Shown: one piece after another, positions 10,331 through 23,493 of the stretch | Layout: every line of letters starts with the position of its first letter | Numbering within the stretch: the stretch's first letter is position 1 | Translations under genes and position numbers: made by a program | Assembly: GCA_020086605.1 (NCBI GenBank) | Contig: JACBWW010000017.1 | Coordinates: 22,534,473 to 22,598,472, forward strand | Source of the DNA: Lanius collurio | Taxonomy: Eukaryota > Chordata > Aves > Passeriformes > Laniidae | DNA: 64,000 bases | Direction: 5' to 3' | Notes under the pieces: generated by a model | The model's database searches: none | Told to the model about the DNA's origin: nothing | Seen by the model: the letters and a program-made list of their open reading frames with translations, nothing else

Positions 10331-13321
10331 TAGTAAGCATTGCTAATGAATGTGAAAGTATCTATACGTATGGTTATGTGGAATTCAGAGCCTCTGGTCT
10401 GAGCAACTTAGCAAAAAGAGCTGAGCAGGCTCTCTACACATTTATTTCTAGCATTGTTTCTGTCATTGTTTTATTTTTTAGTAAATTTACCCAGAAGAAT
10501 ATCACCCTGTCTTTGGTCTGCCGTGAGATCCTTCCTGTGGATCTGAGTCCTTTTGTTCTCTGGCAGAATGGCTCCATGGCTACAGTACTCCTTCACCCAG
10601 AGTAATGACTGCATGGTTTGTCCCTAAACTTTGATGTTTTACTTTATCCAAGCAGCACAGTGTTAGTCATCCATGTCTGGCACAAAAACAAACCTGTGCT
10701 GCCAGCTGCTACAGGTGGATGATTTGCTTTAGCTCAACAGGTGGAGCTGTGACTTCGTTTGCCTCTTGATTCAGGCTAAAATTCATCTCCCTGGGTAGGT
10801 CCCTGACTCAATTTTGCTCAGGTATTTTACCCTCCCTAAATTTGTACCTACATTTTCGTTGCTGACTGAAGTTTTTAACCTCTTGACCTATAAATCATTT
10901 CAGGTAATGAGAGGCATATATGCTTATGTATTTATCAAGAAGAGCTGTTAGTTTGTAGGAATGTGGTGGTTCTAGGGAGCTTCTGTGGGAAGTTTTTTTG
11001 CCTCAGCTTTGTGTATTAATGGATAAATTGCACGGAGTCTAAGATGGTATTTCTACTTAGCCCTCTTTGAGCAAGGTCCATCTTGCATGATTGATTTTTT
11101 GTGACCTGTCTTTTTGTTAGGTTCTCAAAGATTGTAGAGATGTTTGGGATAATTCTCTCTTCGGCACGTTTAGGTAAAAGTAATTCCAGTGGAGTTATAC
11201 TAATAACATTTATAAAACCAGCAAACTCATTGCTCATGCATCCTATAATTCTCATTTCATAGGCTACTTACAACTCCTATGGGCCCTTTGTTGCCTTGAT
11301 TTAGCTGGAGCTGATCAATTGGTGATTGGAATGAATGAAGGATCATTCTGTGTTGGGAAAATATATCACAGGAAAACAGGAGAGTGGCTTGAATTGAGTT
11401 GGGATACTAGTGTGAGGATCCATCTATAAAAGTTCTTGCTTCTCCAAAGATTTCAATTTTCCTGTATTCTCACATTTTTTAATTCATATTTCAACATACC
11501 CCTGCATAAACTTGTTTTGTCTGATGAATGTTTAGAGAAAGATTGTTTTCCTATGGATTTGTGCATCCCTTGGTAAGTAGGTGCTTCAAGTATGACACTA
11601 GATGTTCACTATTCATGTCAGAAGTGTTCCTGACACTGCATTTACAGTGGCAAAGTCAATTAGGGGAACAGAGACAATACTAACTGAAGATTTCAAGTCA
11701 CACCATCTCCAGTAAAGAAATAATCATTGTGATTAGATAAAGCAAAGAGCTTCCAAACAAACTCCAGACTAAAATATGCTGAAAATATTCACTGAATGCT
11801 TATGAATAAAATAGGTAGAGATTAAAATGGGAGAGAATTTTTAATGAACAGAACAATAGGGTAAATTAATCAAATAAATTGTTTGCTATTAATAATATGA
11901 CCAGCTACAGTAAGATTCCAATAAATATGCCCAGTGGGGATGGAAAATTTACACAACTGAAATTACATTGATGAATTTATCCTAGTTTCCAATGCCTTCT
12001 GAGTATGTATTTAGGAAACAGAAGCTGTCATAAAGATAGCCTGACAGAAAATCAACTCAACTATTCTTTTTTTTTTTTTTTTAAATTGAGATCCTTCTCT
12101 TTGACAATAGAAGTAATTTCAAGTTACTTATGTATGTTAAATGTATCACTACTTAGGCAGGGAATTCTTAGCAGAATTATCAGCATAAAAGTGACCTCCA
12201 ATGGTTACAAAATATACTTGATGTTATGATCTTTTTTCTGTTTTCATGATAAGTAAACAGGGTATGGGAGCTATAATTTTTAAAAAGCCCATGATTTGAC
12301 TTATTTAATACCTAAGCAATTTTGTTATGGTCGCCTCTACTTTTTCTAGAAGACCCACTGGGAATGGTAGAGAATGCATATTATTACTTCTCATGCCTGA
12401 AGAAACAGGAGGTTAGTCTTTAATGGAATACTGTTGGTTCTAAAACATGGATGAGTCATTGTAGTTGCATAGACACAAGTACAGTAATCAAAAGGCAATC
12501 CCAACACAAATTTCTTCTTAGAAATCAAAACAAAATCTCAGAAAACACATAATCTGAATAAAGATTCATCCTGTCCCAGTTGCTTAGCTTTGCTGTCTGT
12601 TTTTACAAGAGTCTGCCTCCATCTCTGAGCCTGGACCTCTATTTCATTCTTGACTACTTAAGAATCGTTTATGTCTTGCGTTGTTGGTGTCTGAGTCAGT
12701 GTTACCCACAAATCTGAAACTCTGAGTTCAGTTACAGGCTTGGTTCAAGGCTGAAGTTCTCATCTAGGGATTTTTTTTTCTCATACAATTTTATTGCCTT
12801 TGATCACAGTGAAAATACATTGCAAACGTCCAACAAAATGACTGTGCAGAAATTTACTTTTACATGCAATACTCTTTATTTTTCCTCTCTTGTATCACAG
12901 CTCCTATCTTTAATTGTTTAACTACTTTATATTACTCCATAATTATTTCACATCACCATGCACTCAGGCTCTGTCTCATGACAGTTTGAATATATTCTTT
13001 GGATGTTTTTCAGTGTGCATGTCCTCACTGAACAGTACTTTTCCATGGCTGATATGTCAGACCTGACCATCCTTGGCTCAGCTGTCAGCTGCACTCACAC
13101 TTTCAAGCATCCTATTAGTCAGTTGTAAGAAACTAACAACAGCAAAGCTTTGCTCACAAATAAATGATTCCACCTTACATTCAGCTATCACTTACAACAG
13201 CATTAGTGCCAGATATGACAGTCAGACTTTTGAGTTATTTTTCAACTGGAATGCCACCACTTCAGCCTAAAATACCATAACTTCTCTAGTATTCATTCTG
13301 TTGACTCACATAGGAACATGA
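10331..13321. other. Gene-free single-copy DNA
   Basis: No gene, RNA or clear repeat family recognised. A 16-base poly-T lies at 12067-12082. Frames such as 10378-10605 and 11016-11255 show no motifs. The region is AT-rich and CpG-poor throughout. Confidence 0.55.
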
Positions 13322-13478
13322 AAACAAAATAAAAAAACCCAATCAAGCAACAAACCAATCAAGCAAGCAAGCAACAAAACCCGCCCCCCCCCAAAACCAA
13401 CAAAACCTCCCCAACAAACAAACAAACAAAAAAAAACCCCAAAAACCAAAAAAAACCAAAAAAAACCCCAAAAAAGAG
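13322..13478. repeat. A/C-rich low-complexity tract with CAAG and CAAA units
   Basis: An A/C-rich plus-strand tract beginning with AATCAAGCAA-type units (three tandem AAGC repeats near 13358-13372), then a run of nine C's, then CAAA repeats and AAAAACCCC units. It resembles the tract at 570-720 in style. It forces open a minus-strand frame (13343-13588) rich in Phe, Leu, Trp and Gly that should be ignored. Confidence 0.85.
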
Positions 13479-13619
13479 TGCTGACTATCAGGAAGCACTT
13501 CTAGCTGTGTGTGTAACACACTAGACTTACAAAAGATTTGATAGAGCCACAGCACTTTTCCACTCTCCATTTTCTGTCTCTTGTTCATATTTTTCTCATC
13601 AGCCCAGTGACTGAAGCTT

Positions 13620-13730
13620 CTCTTAGGGATTTAGGAGATCCAATTTCTTTACTTCTTCAGGAAATGTGAACCCAGACCTCACAATTTGAGGTAATTGCTT
13701 TAACCATTGCCTGGTGGAATAATCTGTGGA
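13620..13730 (-). mobile_element. Possible MIR-like SINE relic
   Basis: GTGAACCCAGACCTC (13666-13680), followed by GCTTTAACCATTGCC (13696-13710), resembles the reverse complement of the MIR 5' region, in which GAACCCAGGTCT is followed by a GCTCTAACCACT-like stretch. The rest is heavily diverged. Treat as tentative. Confidence 0.35.
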
Positions 13731-16700
13731 ATTTTCTTGATTTTGCTTGTTCATTTTATTCTGGTTGGTCTAATATAGGCAGGGACTCCTTTACTCTGGA
13801 AAGAGGATCTCATTGTATGTAAATTCTGAGACATTTGTGTTATTAAATCTCTCTCTCTTGCTCTTTGGCCTTACACATTTGAGTTCCCTGATAATCAAAA
13901 CACTTCAGATTTTGAGAGCTCTATATCAGAAAAAGGCTTTATTATCATGTGTAAGGAATTCTCGAACCAGAAAGTTGAAAATATGTTGCCTTGTCAATTC
14001 TATTCATTGGACGTATTAGCAACAGCAAAATAAGGTTACTTATTCTAGGAGCATTTACACTTCAGAATTCTCAGAAAGTGTTTAAGTTAATTTCTTTTCT
14101 TTCTCTGGTTGCTTAGTTTGCACAGTTTAGTAGCTTTTGTGAATTATGATTTCAGGAAACATTTCCCAACAGAAGTATGGGGGTAGCTAATTCCAGGTTA
14201 TGAGCTTTAACTGGTCCCTTGGACACAGAGAGTAAGTCTTTTACCACAGTAATTATAGGTACCTTCTGGATCAAGCCTGAATGATCTTCTAAGGTAACTA
14301 ACAGTAAGCATAAGCAGTCCTGATTTTAATCTGCTTGCTGAAACTCCATTTTCCTCAGGGCTACAGACATGTCCAATACTTGTCTTACATTTTAAGAAAC
14401 CCCGTCAGTCTGTCATTGCAAAGTAACTAATTAGTCACTAACTGCTTCTAGAAAGCTGTTTATGTCCTCAAGATCCTGAAAGCTTTATTTTTTTTCCTGA
14501 AGAGCAATACTCATGGGTAGCTGTGAGTGCACATTGTTAGCTTGAAACAAGTTACCAGTTTGCAGGCCACTACCCTCACTCCCCATCCATTATTTTTATG
14601 CTTATAATTTGCTTTGTTTAATGATTTTTATCTATCATCCTTGCATAAAAACCTGAAACAACGTACTGCATTACATGCTCTCTTTATGTCTATGTACCTC
14701 TTCATTCTCAGTGCATCTGCTGGAAAGGATAGGAGAACTTGGTTCCAGCAATCCAGGAGGCTGTGGTATATTTTGTTTTGAATAAGGCTTTTTCAACCTG
14801 CCATATCTTTATGGGTAGACCTTTTTAATCCATACAGATGAAACTAGCTTGTTATAGCAGCTCAAACATAATTAATGATCTGTTTGTGCAGAACAGTTAA
14901 GGGACAAAGAAACAGTCTCTCATTATTTCTTATTTCTCCATCTTAAAATTAGGAGACTTTTCAACTGGTAAACAAAAATAGATCACCAACACTACAAGGT
15001 CTGGGTGAAACATACTGGTGGCAGGATTAAGAAAGTCTTGCTTCATTTCAGACTACATGTGACCTTGGGAGATCTCAGTTATGCCTTGGGACAAAAAATT
15101 TAGTGTTTCATTTTGTAGTGGTACCATCTTTCACCTTTATGTGGATTTTAAAATGTAAATAAAATTGCTTTCTGTCAATGGGCTATGTGAAGGTCGCAGT
15201 CATATTCACCACAAGAATTCAAAGTGCCATTTGACCCATCATTGGTTCAGTAGATAACAATGTGCTCCATTCCCTTCCAGTAATCTAATTTGTAAGCTCT
15301 TTATAGCCCAACGTTTTATGCCTCGTTGCTAAAAAGTAAGAAATAGACCTTTAAGCACTTCATTGCAGATTTATTTACAGAATGTCTGTGTATAAAATGA
15401 GAAGACTTTAGAGTGCCAGGACATCTTGTATTGCAGTCTTGTAACAAGGCAGTATTATAAAAGATAGGAGGAATGACTAGCAAAAGAGTTCAAGGGTTCT
15501 CTGATAGTTTTACTTTAAATTTTTATGTGCTTATCTCACACAATTCTCTCAGATCGTCTTTGCACCAAATTTGACATAAACTGCATTCTTCTAAAATTGA
15601 AAACAAACAAAAGCTACTGTGCACGCTGCTTTGAGGTGGAGATGGATAAACGCACAGTTTTTATGAAATGGGATTTTTCTAATTCTGACAATGAAAGATC
15701 TGGGACAAGTGTATTTTCCACGATGCAGACTACCCAAGTGCCCACATATTTCTCTTTGGATATCTGGAACATTTTTTGGCCAGAGCTTCAGCTGGTATTA
15801 AGTCCGGATGGTTCCCCTGATCTGGCCATATGTGACTATGCATACCTTCTGTTGTTGTTTCCTCTCTTGGCTAGCAGACAATTGTTCTGAAAGTGTGTAA
15901 ACTGTTAAGCTTTGAAATAGAAACAAACCCTTAAATGCTTAATGCTGGCATGAGACTCATATACACAACTAATTCTGCATTTGCTCAGTGGAAATAATAG
16001 ATTTTTTTCTGCAGATTGTGAACAATATCTTTTTCTTAAATATTTATACGCTGCATTATTTAGAGCTTCATTAGAAACACCTATTTCTGCAAAGGTAGGA
16101 TCAGGGCACTGGATTAGGTGATGTGATTTGTCCATTACTTCATTTCTGTGTCCTGTGGAACACACTGAATACACTACCATGAGATTGTCTCAACTGAGAG
16201 GAACTGGTAAAAACTAACCACAATTAGGCTCTACAAACACTTTATAGCAACAGAATTTGATGCAACACACTTCCCAGACTCCCCCTAGATATCCTGGGCC
16301 TCTAAAAAGGTCTGACTTGCAGTGTTAAGCAAAGATACTGTGGATTGAATTTTTACAAATGTATGATTAGTTTTCTGTGGTGGGATTTCATACAGCTTCA
16401 TATGTTGGGAGCAGAAGGAGTTGTCCCAGTGCCTAGTACTGGGGAACTCAGTACCTCTCATGAGGTAGATATCTGTAGAGTTACTGTAGAGAACATACTT
16501 GGGGCTCTTTCTTAAAGCGCAATTGCATAGCCAGATGCAGACAACTTAGGTGCTTGGCTAGGCTGTCTTTTGAGCTATGGGAGCAGGAAGTATCCCTAAT
16601 CCTGAACATATGCAGCCCAGTTAGGAAATCAAAGTATTTGAGCAAAGAAAGAAGACCTTCCTCTTAGGTGAACTGTTTGCATGGGTGTAGATCTGCACAA

Positions 16701-18556
16701 ACACAATTGTTTTCACCTGGGAAATTACTCACATAGAGGCAAAAAAACACTCTGTGTTTGACCATACAGATACATTGTTGTTGCATTCTGTCCTGAGCCT
16801 CAGCATAAATGAATAAGATGAATATTGTAACTGAGGCACGGGAGTAAAGATCTGTCTTCCAGAAATTGCCTCATTCTTCCTCCTGTTGACTATACCTAAC
16901 CTTTGCTTACAAAGGTATTTCTAGGCTCAGCAAGGGATATGAGGTCAGTGTTTATTTGTAATATTCATAGTAAAACTCAGCTTGAAGGAAGATATGTGAA
17001 AACAAGCCTGTGAGTCTAAAGGAAATTGTTCTTGTGTTTATTGACCAAGAGGGAATATTTTTCAGAATGGAGGTGCTTAAAAGAAGTCTCCTGATAAGCT
17101 CAATGAGATCTAAGAATATGTGCTGACCATAACCAAGACTACTACATGTTTTGGAGATGTAAAACTTGAGGTTTTTATGTTGATTTATTTTTTCTTTTTC
17201 CTTTTTATGCCATCCTTTTGAGGAAAAGTACAAGCAGGAGAGAGCCCTAAGGGTTATAAAATGTACTCTCAATATATTATAAAAAGCAGTGAATGTGTGA
17301 AGAAAAGTATAATATTTGCTTATAGTATTTGCTAGATTTAGTCTGATCTAAAGCCCATCAATAAAATAACTGGACATTTTTCTGCACTACCTCTACACAG
17401 ATTTAAAAAAGCTTTCCACAAAAAAGATTTCAGAGCTTTGTAAAAAGTACAAAATCTCCCCAAAACCAAAGATTTCAACTCTGCCCAATCCCCCCAGAAA
17501 ACCCCCCAAGAAACACAATAAAAAAGATAAATCAGGAGTGCAGAGCAGTGAAAGGTGCTACCCATCTTGGACTAGTTTTAGATGCTCATCTCCAGACAGC
17601 TGCATCACTTGTTTGACTCACCACGAGGCCAGTGGTGGGGAAGTTGGAGTTGCAAAGCAGTTCCCTGCCAGTCACACTAACCACACACACTCACCATCAG
17701 CAGTGGTGCTGGATACTCTGTGGGACATCACACTGCAGCTACAGTGTCTCTGCGGGAAGCAATTGTCCTATCTGTCATAAACAAGGGCATTCATATATAT
17801 CCAGCAACATTTCACCAGTTCAGAACAATTAATGGTATGATAACTCATTTAGTCTTTAATTGAAGTAGCAGACCTCATGAAATAATAAAACAGTGAGGCA
17901 GAAATAGTATAAAATATATTGATTTGTCTGTAATTGATTTAAAAAAACCCAAAAAACCACCCCATGAATCCTGCTCTCATTATGCCATCTCAGATTGATG
18001 TTTTGGGATATTATGTACTTTTGCAACTAACTCATCTGTAGTAAAAGGACAAGAGTAGAGAAATATGACTCAGAAAAGGATTTAAAAGCACCAAACAAAT
18101 CCAATACCTCAGAAATCTATTCATAGCTCATTGTCAATGAAAGAGGCCTTACAGAAGAATGGTGAACAGGTATTTTCTTGGTATTAGCAGAACTGTGCAA
18201 CAATCTTTAGAAGTCACAATATTTTGCTGTGTTTGACCGAAGGGGAAAAGTTGCGTTGAGCTCCTTGCAAGTCTTTACACATTACTTGTGTGCTTTCTAT
18301 AAAGCAAAGTATATTTGCATGTGTCCATTTTATTGTTGCAAATAAATCCAGGCAGAGTTTTAGTGTTAGTAAATTTTTCACTACTACGATCAAAGGGGAA
18401 TTGATGTCACTTTCTTTCTGATATGGAAACTCTGCTAGTGCCAGTCAAGTGAAACAACAAAGCATGTTCTGAACTCTGAATATGTAACACAGGCTGCAGT
18501 GAGACTTCACGTGTATAAACATTTGCTTCCATTCTCTGCTGAACAGAGGCATACCA
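13731..18556. other. Gene-free single-copy DNA
   Basis: No gene recognised. The longest frame, 121 codons on the plus strand at 15525-15890, has no domain, signal or supporting splice context. Within it, GGCCAGA (15778-15784) and TCTGGCC (15821-15827) form an inverted pair around a 36-base centre containing TCAGCTGGT; this resembles the ends of a palindromic amniote repeat, but the match is too short to name. A short A/C-rich run occurs at 17940-17965. Confidence 0.5.
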
Positions 18557-19590
18557 CACAATCACAAATAAGTTGAGTTGTAAGGGACCCACAAAGATCA
18601 AGTCCAACTCCTGATCCTGCACAAGAGTCACATCATGTGCCCTAGGGCATTGTCTGAATGCTTCTTGAACTCTGCCAGGCTTGGTGCTCTGACCACTTCT
18701 CTGGGGAGCCTGTTCCAGAGCCCAGCCCCCCTCTGGGTGAAAAACCTTTATATAATATCCAACCAAAACCTCTCCTGACACAGCTTCAGTCCTTTCCCTC
18801 ACTGATCCTGTCACTGTTCACCACAGAGAAGAGACCAGTGTGTGCTCCTCCTCTTCCCCTCATGAAGAAGTTGTAACTGCAATGAGGTCTCCCCTCAGTC
18901 TCCAGGCTGAGCAGACCAAGTGCCCTCAGCCTCTCTTCACATGGCTTCCCCTCAAGGCCCTTCACCACCTTTGTAGCCCTCTTTTGGACACTCTTTAGCA
19001 GTTTTATGTCTTTTTTTTATTGTGGCACCCAAACCTGCCCCCAGCACTTGAGGTGAGGCTGCCCCAGTGCTGAGCAGAGCAGGACAATCCCCTCCCTTGC
19101 CCAGCTGGTGATGCTGTGCCTGATGCCCCCCAGGACACCATTGGCCCTCCTGGCTGCCAAGACACTGTTGACTCATATTCAACTCGCCACAGACCAGGAC
19201 TGCCAGGTCCCTTTCTGTGGCACTGCTCTCCAGCCTCTCATTCCCCAATCTGTACATACAGGGTTGCCCCATCCCAGGTGCAGAATCTGACACTTTCCCT
19301 TATTGAACTTCATATTGTTTGTGATTGCCGTTGCCCCATCCCAGGTGCAGAATCTGACACTTTCCCTTATTGAACTTCATATTGTTTGTGACTGCCCCGT
19401 TCTGTAATTTATTGAGATCTTTCTCCAGGGTCTCCCTGTCTTTGAGAGGTCAACAGCTTCTCCCAGTTTTTTACCATCAGTAAACTTGAGTAGAATCCAT
19501 TCCAATCCTGCGCCCAACTCATTTATGAAGATGTTGAAGAGCACAGGACTGAGGATGAAGCCGTGTGGAATCCCATTACAGTTACACATT
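18557..19590 (-). mobile_element. CR1 LINE fragment (non-LTR retrotransposon), 5'-truncated and broken
   Basis: Read on the minus strand, this is the last kilobase of a CR1 element: the end of the reverse-transcriptase ORF, then the 3' tail, which on the plus strand reads GAGTTGTAAGGGACCCACAAAGATCAAGTCC. Pieces of ORF2 are legible, such as [20 protein letters not shown] and KFTDGKKLG near 19480-19580 and ERDLAVLVCGELNMSQQC near 19175-19240. The family's FADD-type catalytic motif has become FTDG, and the frame is interrupted by stops and shifts, so it is not functional. One frameshift comes from a 67-bp tandem duplication (19263-19396). The 3' repeats typical of CR1 are reduced to a remnant. 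It supports an avian or reptilian source. Confidence 0.9.
19263..19396. repeat. 67-bp tandem duplication inside the CR1 fragment
   Basis: Two adjacent copies, 19263-19329 and 19330-19396, each beginning GTTGCCCCATCCCAGG, differ at one visible position (GTGATTGCC against GTGACTGCC). The unit is not a multiple of three, so it shifts the ORF2 frame. The near identity shows the duplication is much younger than the decayed CR1 that holds it. Confidence 0.95.
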
Positions 19591-22254
19591 GGTGAAATAA
19601 GAAGTCTATTTAACTTGCTTTTTTGGTCAGAGTTTTGTTTAACTATTAGTTTTCTAATGTAATCTCTGGTGCAAATTGCAAAATAACCCAGCCCATTTCT
19701 GGAGAAAGATGATTGTCCAGTACTTGGAAGCAGATAATCAGAAGTGACCTTGGTTACACCACCCAGAGTCTCATCTGAGACTCTTCTCTGGTGCAGCTAG
19801 AGCCTACCTTACTCACAAGGTCGTACAAGTTGTAGCTGGGGTTCTTCATTAGGACAGAAAGCAGGTTTTTCTGCCTTACATGCTTTTAATGGTGATAGTG
19901 GCCCAAATGTTGAGAAAAAATAGCCCAGATTTGCCTATCAATTCTTGGAAACTCTTGACACCTGACATTTACAGTGGTGACCAGAGCAACATGCATAAGC
20001 ATGAATGGCGTTACTTTGACTTCTCACAGTTACAACACAGGTCTAGCTGTTTCAGCTTGGTCCTGCCTCCTTACCTCACATGCCAACCAGTGGAACAAGT
20101 TCTATCATTATTTTTGCATGTACCACTGCTGTCCATTGCCAGTCTGTGCCCATGCTTAAGCAAAACTCAAACAGGAGTTCAGCAGTACCTTCCTGCTGTG
20201 AAGCCTACCCATCTCCATCCACATGGTTCTTCTGCTGCCTTCCAAGGGCTTTCAGGAATACATAGACAAAGTGGTACAGTAGAAGATGTGTAGGGATTGA
20301 ATATTTTCCAAGTATGCATATTTGTACAAAGTCTCATGTTATTCTGTTTGCTTTAGCATAAGTACTCATGCAGCAGACAAAATGAGAGTGACATTTGGAA
20401 AGATACATGACATTCTCGATCTAGCAGTTAAGTTTTCCTATATTGTAAAGAAAGATCATTGTGATGATGGCTGCCACATCTCTGCTACGGTGATTATCCC
20501 AGTCTTAGTTACTGTTGCACATTCTCTGACTCAGTATCCTGGGTTATGGCCATTCATCTGGCATCTGAAGGGACTAAAAAAACCATGATTGTAACCAGAT
20601 TGTTAGGTACGCATGTTTGGTTTGGCCTTGCTTCTCTCTTGTTTGAGGTTCTGTTCTCTCACTCTTTGTCCTGCTTGCTCTTCCTGGATAACCATCTGTT
20701 ACTACTCTATGCAGCCATATGTAGGTGCTTCGGGAAACCTTAGATTTATCTTCTCTCTCACTGCTGTGTGAGGGGGGAGAAACTCTATCCACAGCTAAAG
20801 CCATCCAAGAGAATCCTACCAAACCAGGTCATTGTTATCCTGGGAACAGGCATGTGAGAAAAGGACTGTCTGTTAAGGTGTCTCAAGCACAGGGTGAGTC
20901 TTGAAGTGGCTCAAGTGTTGAGCGTTGGAAGAATGTGGTGGGTGAGCAGAGAGGCTGGTAAAGAAGGGTGTATACCTTAAAGAATGTGTTTTCATGTGAT
21001 GTTTTTTATTAAGGATTTTCTTCTTAGAAAGTGAACTCCCTCATATTTCTTTAATCCTGGTTATTACACAGGATTTCTTGTACAGGTGACAACGAGTTTT
21101 GATTCAGAGATCTGCCAGGGAGGACAGAGTGTAGGCTCCTGTGAGTAAAGATCAACATTCCTTTGGATCAAAGTTAAGTATAAAGAGGACATACATGAAC
21201 ACATATTGATAGATATAAATATATGTATGTGTATGTGACAACAAAGTTGGCCTGCTTTTGTTGAAGTCTGTGCTAGCAGAGGACTCTTAGCATTGCCTGT
21301 CTTTGATGGAGCTTTCTGTTTAAGGCTTGGACAGCTGAGGTGTGGCTCCTCATCAAACTCCATGTTTCAAAATATTACAGGGTATGCAAAATACAGGGTC
21401 TTTTGTGAAAAGGGCCATACTTGCCTTCCAGATGAACCAAGAACACAGAAAAGCACTCTGGGTGCTGTGCCTTGAAGCAGGGCTGTCAGAATTCATTCTT
21501 TGTGAAGTGAGTAAAGAGTGGAGTGCAGTGAATGAAAGTATTTTGTCTTGAACAACAACAAAGGTTTTTGGAGGATTAAAAATTGGGTGACTTTTTGACA
21601 TGTAACTAATCTGCTGACTGTATGACTTGGAAAGAGAACCTTGGTTCTGTTCTTCCACTACCTCCCTACCTCTTCATGTTAACACAAGAGTGTTGCATCC
21701 AATGTTGTGTGTTCTGTCCTGTATGCTGTATTTCTAAATCTTGATGACCTCTGATGACTTGGAATCTCAGTGGGGGAAGAATTCTCCAGTACATCACAGC
21801 ATGAGTTATATTCAGAAAAATTAAGTAAGCAGGATTAAACCTCTGGAGTGCTCTGGCCTGGCTCCTTGGGAAGGTACTTGTTTGATACAAGGCCCTTTTG
21901 AGCTGCCAGATACCAGGAACACATATACCCAGTGAAAGGCTTGATAGACAAGTCTGGTTTTTGGTGTCCATTGCCTTTGGCTACAAGATAATCAAAGACT
22001 GAGACTCAGTCAGGACCAGTTAAGTTGTGTGGTTAGTCTCAGGATGCAATTGTCAAAGATGTGGAGAATCCTGGGGGGACAGCTGAGGGCATGTCAGGAC
22101 GTGCAGTTTGGGCTCATACAGTGTGGTCAGGAATGTGGATAGTTGCCACAGGGCTGGGGAATGGGTTACCTTTGGTGGGAGAAACCTAAGTGAGTGATGA
22201 AAAGGGCATCACAATGATTCTGAGGCCTAATTTCTGTACAGCCAGGTTGTCACT
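19591..22254. other. Gene-free single-copy DNA
   Basis: No gene recognised. Overlapping frames on the plus strand at 19880-20293 (137 codons, with two shorter ones inside it in other frames) and on the minus strand at 21353-21971 lack domains and coding-like bias. A short TA/TG-rich run lies at 21205-21238. Confidence 0.5.
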
Positions 22255-22460
22255 GCAGAACATGAAAGTAATTACAAAAAACTAATTCATTTGCACATGG
22301 TCCCATTGAGTGGAGATGTTTAATGTCCATCGGAAAGCTCGCCTTATAATAATCCTTTTGACAAAACCCATGTGATTACAATAACACTTCTCTAGGAAGT
22401 ATTTCTGTGGGTTTTGCCCAGGATTTGACCTTTGGCTCATGGAACTCCAATTCAGTGAAT
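22255..22460. promoter_or_regulatory. Candidate conserved noncoding element
   Basis: A block of unique sequence with TAATTA at 22269-22274, a CTAATTCATTTGCACATGG segment, CpGs at 22331 and 22341 in an otherwise CpG-poor area, and CTTATAATAATCC. The mix of homeodomain-type cores with intact complex sequence is typical of distant enhancers. Conservation is untested. Confidence 0.3.
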
Positions 22461-23451
22461 GGGTTTTTTTTTTGTTGTTATTTACTGTTTTTCAATAATC
22501 ATCATTTCACAATGCCACCACTTTAAGCAGAACTTGTATTTTACTTTTCTACATTTTGTAATATTGAAAGAGCTCCATCTCTCTCTTTTGCAAGTCAAAG
22601 GGAAATTGACACTAGGCAATAAGAATGATAGATGCATAATTTGCAGTTACATCCATTTTCTATCTGATCCACTTTTCTCTCTGCTATTTAAAAAGTAAAT
22701 GAACAGAGATATACGAACTCTAAAGGAGTTAACACACCAGTCTCGGGTAAAGCTTTATCTGCCTACCAAGCTGCCATGGCTCACAATAAAGTGAATCTTC
22801 TCCTTCTATGCAAACAATTTTAAAAATTTGAAAGCCTTTGTAAGCCAAGCATTACAGGAATGCAGGTATTGCCAGGCAGAAATCTTAATTTCAATCATAT
22901 GCAAGACCTACAGTGTTAACATTCATAAGGAGTTTATGAATAGGAATCAAGGGGAAATTACCTACTTTTTATCAATAGTCACTATTTCCTCTGTCTGCAT
23001 AGAGGCTTGGAGGAGAAGAGTTGGTATCTTTATTATTAAAATGTCAAGTTATTTCTTTTGTAGATTTCTGGAATGCATATGTTGTGTTACAGCACAAAGA
23101 GTGCACATTCTCTGTGCACAGGGAACACAATGTCTTTTATAGTTTTTAATACTACGGTTATGTGGAGCGTGGAACAAAAATAACTGGTATTCTTGGCTTT
23201 CTTCACATGGAGGGATTGCTCAGCTGTCCCTAGTCCTTTGAAGGAGAATCAGAGGTTGGAGTACAAGGTTTGCAAAGGGGAGATTTGTAGGAACCCTATG
23301 ATTGCCTAGCCATACACACTGGCAATTCTATGATGGAAAAAAGAGAGGGTGGGATCACTGTGGCCTGCAATGATCACTGAGACAGGTTTGTAGCTAGGCC
23401 TGATTTGCCTTTAGTAGTAATTTTAGAAGGGTTCAAAAAAAAATGAGTCCA

Positions 23452-23454
<3 letters not shown>
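22461..23454. other. Gene-free single-copy DNA
   Basis: Nothing recognised apart from T-rich runs. The plus-strand frame at 22828-23142 (104 codons) shows no domain. Confidence 0.5.

Positions 23455-23492
<38 letters not shown>
23455..23492. repeat. Long pure poly-T run (38 T)
   Basis: An uninterrupted homopolymer of 38 T, the longest in the window. It may be the poly(A) tail of a minus-strand retroposed sequence, since a 134-codon minus-strand frame ends 12 bases away at 23504. However, there is no AATAAA before it and no flanking target duplication could be found. It may equally be an expanded homopolymer, and its exact length is prone to assembly error. Confidence 0.9.

Positions 23493-23493
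<1 letters not shown>

Noticed and set aside
13358..13440. Short tandem units (CAAG, CAAA) considered as a CRISPR-like or designed array
   Set aside because: Simple-sequence slippage in a eukaryotic genome; no spacers or conserved repeats.
15525..15890. 121-codon plus-strand frame
   Set aside because: No domain, no splice context, ordinary AT-rich codons, and a probable repeat fragment inside it.
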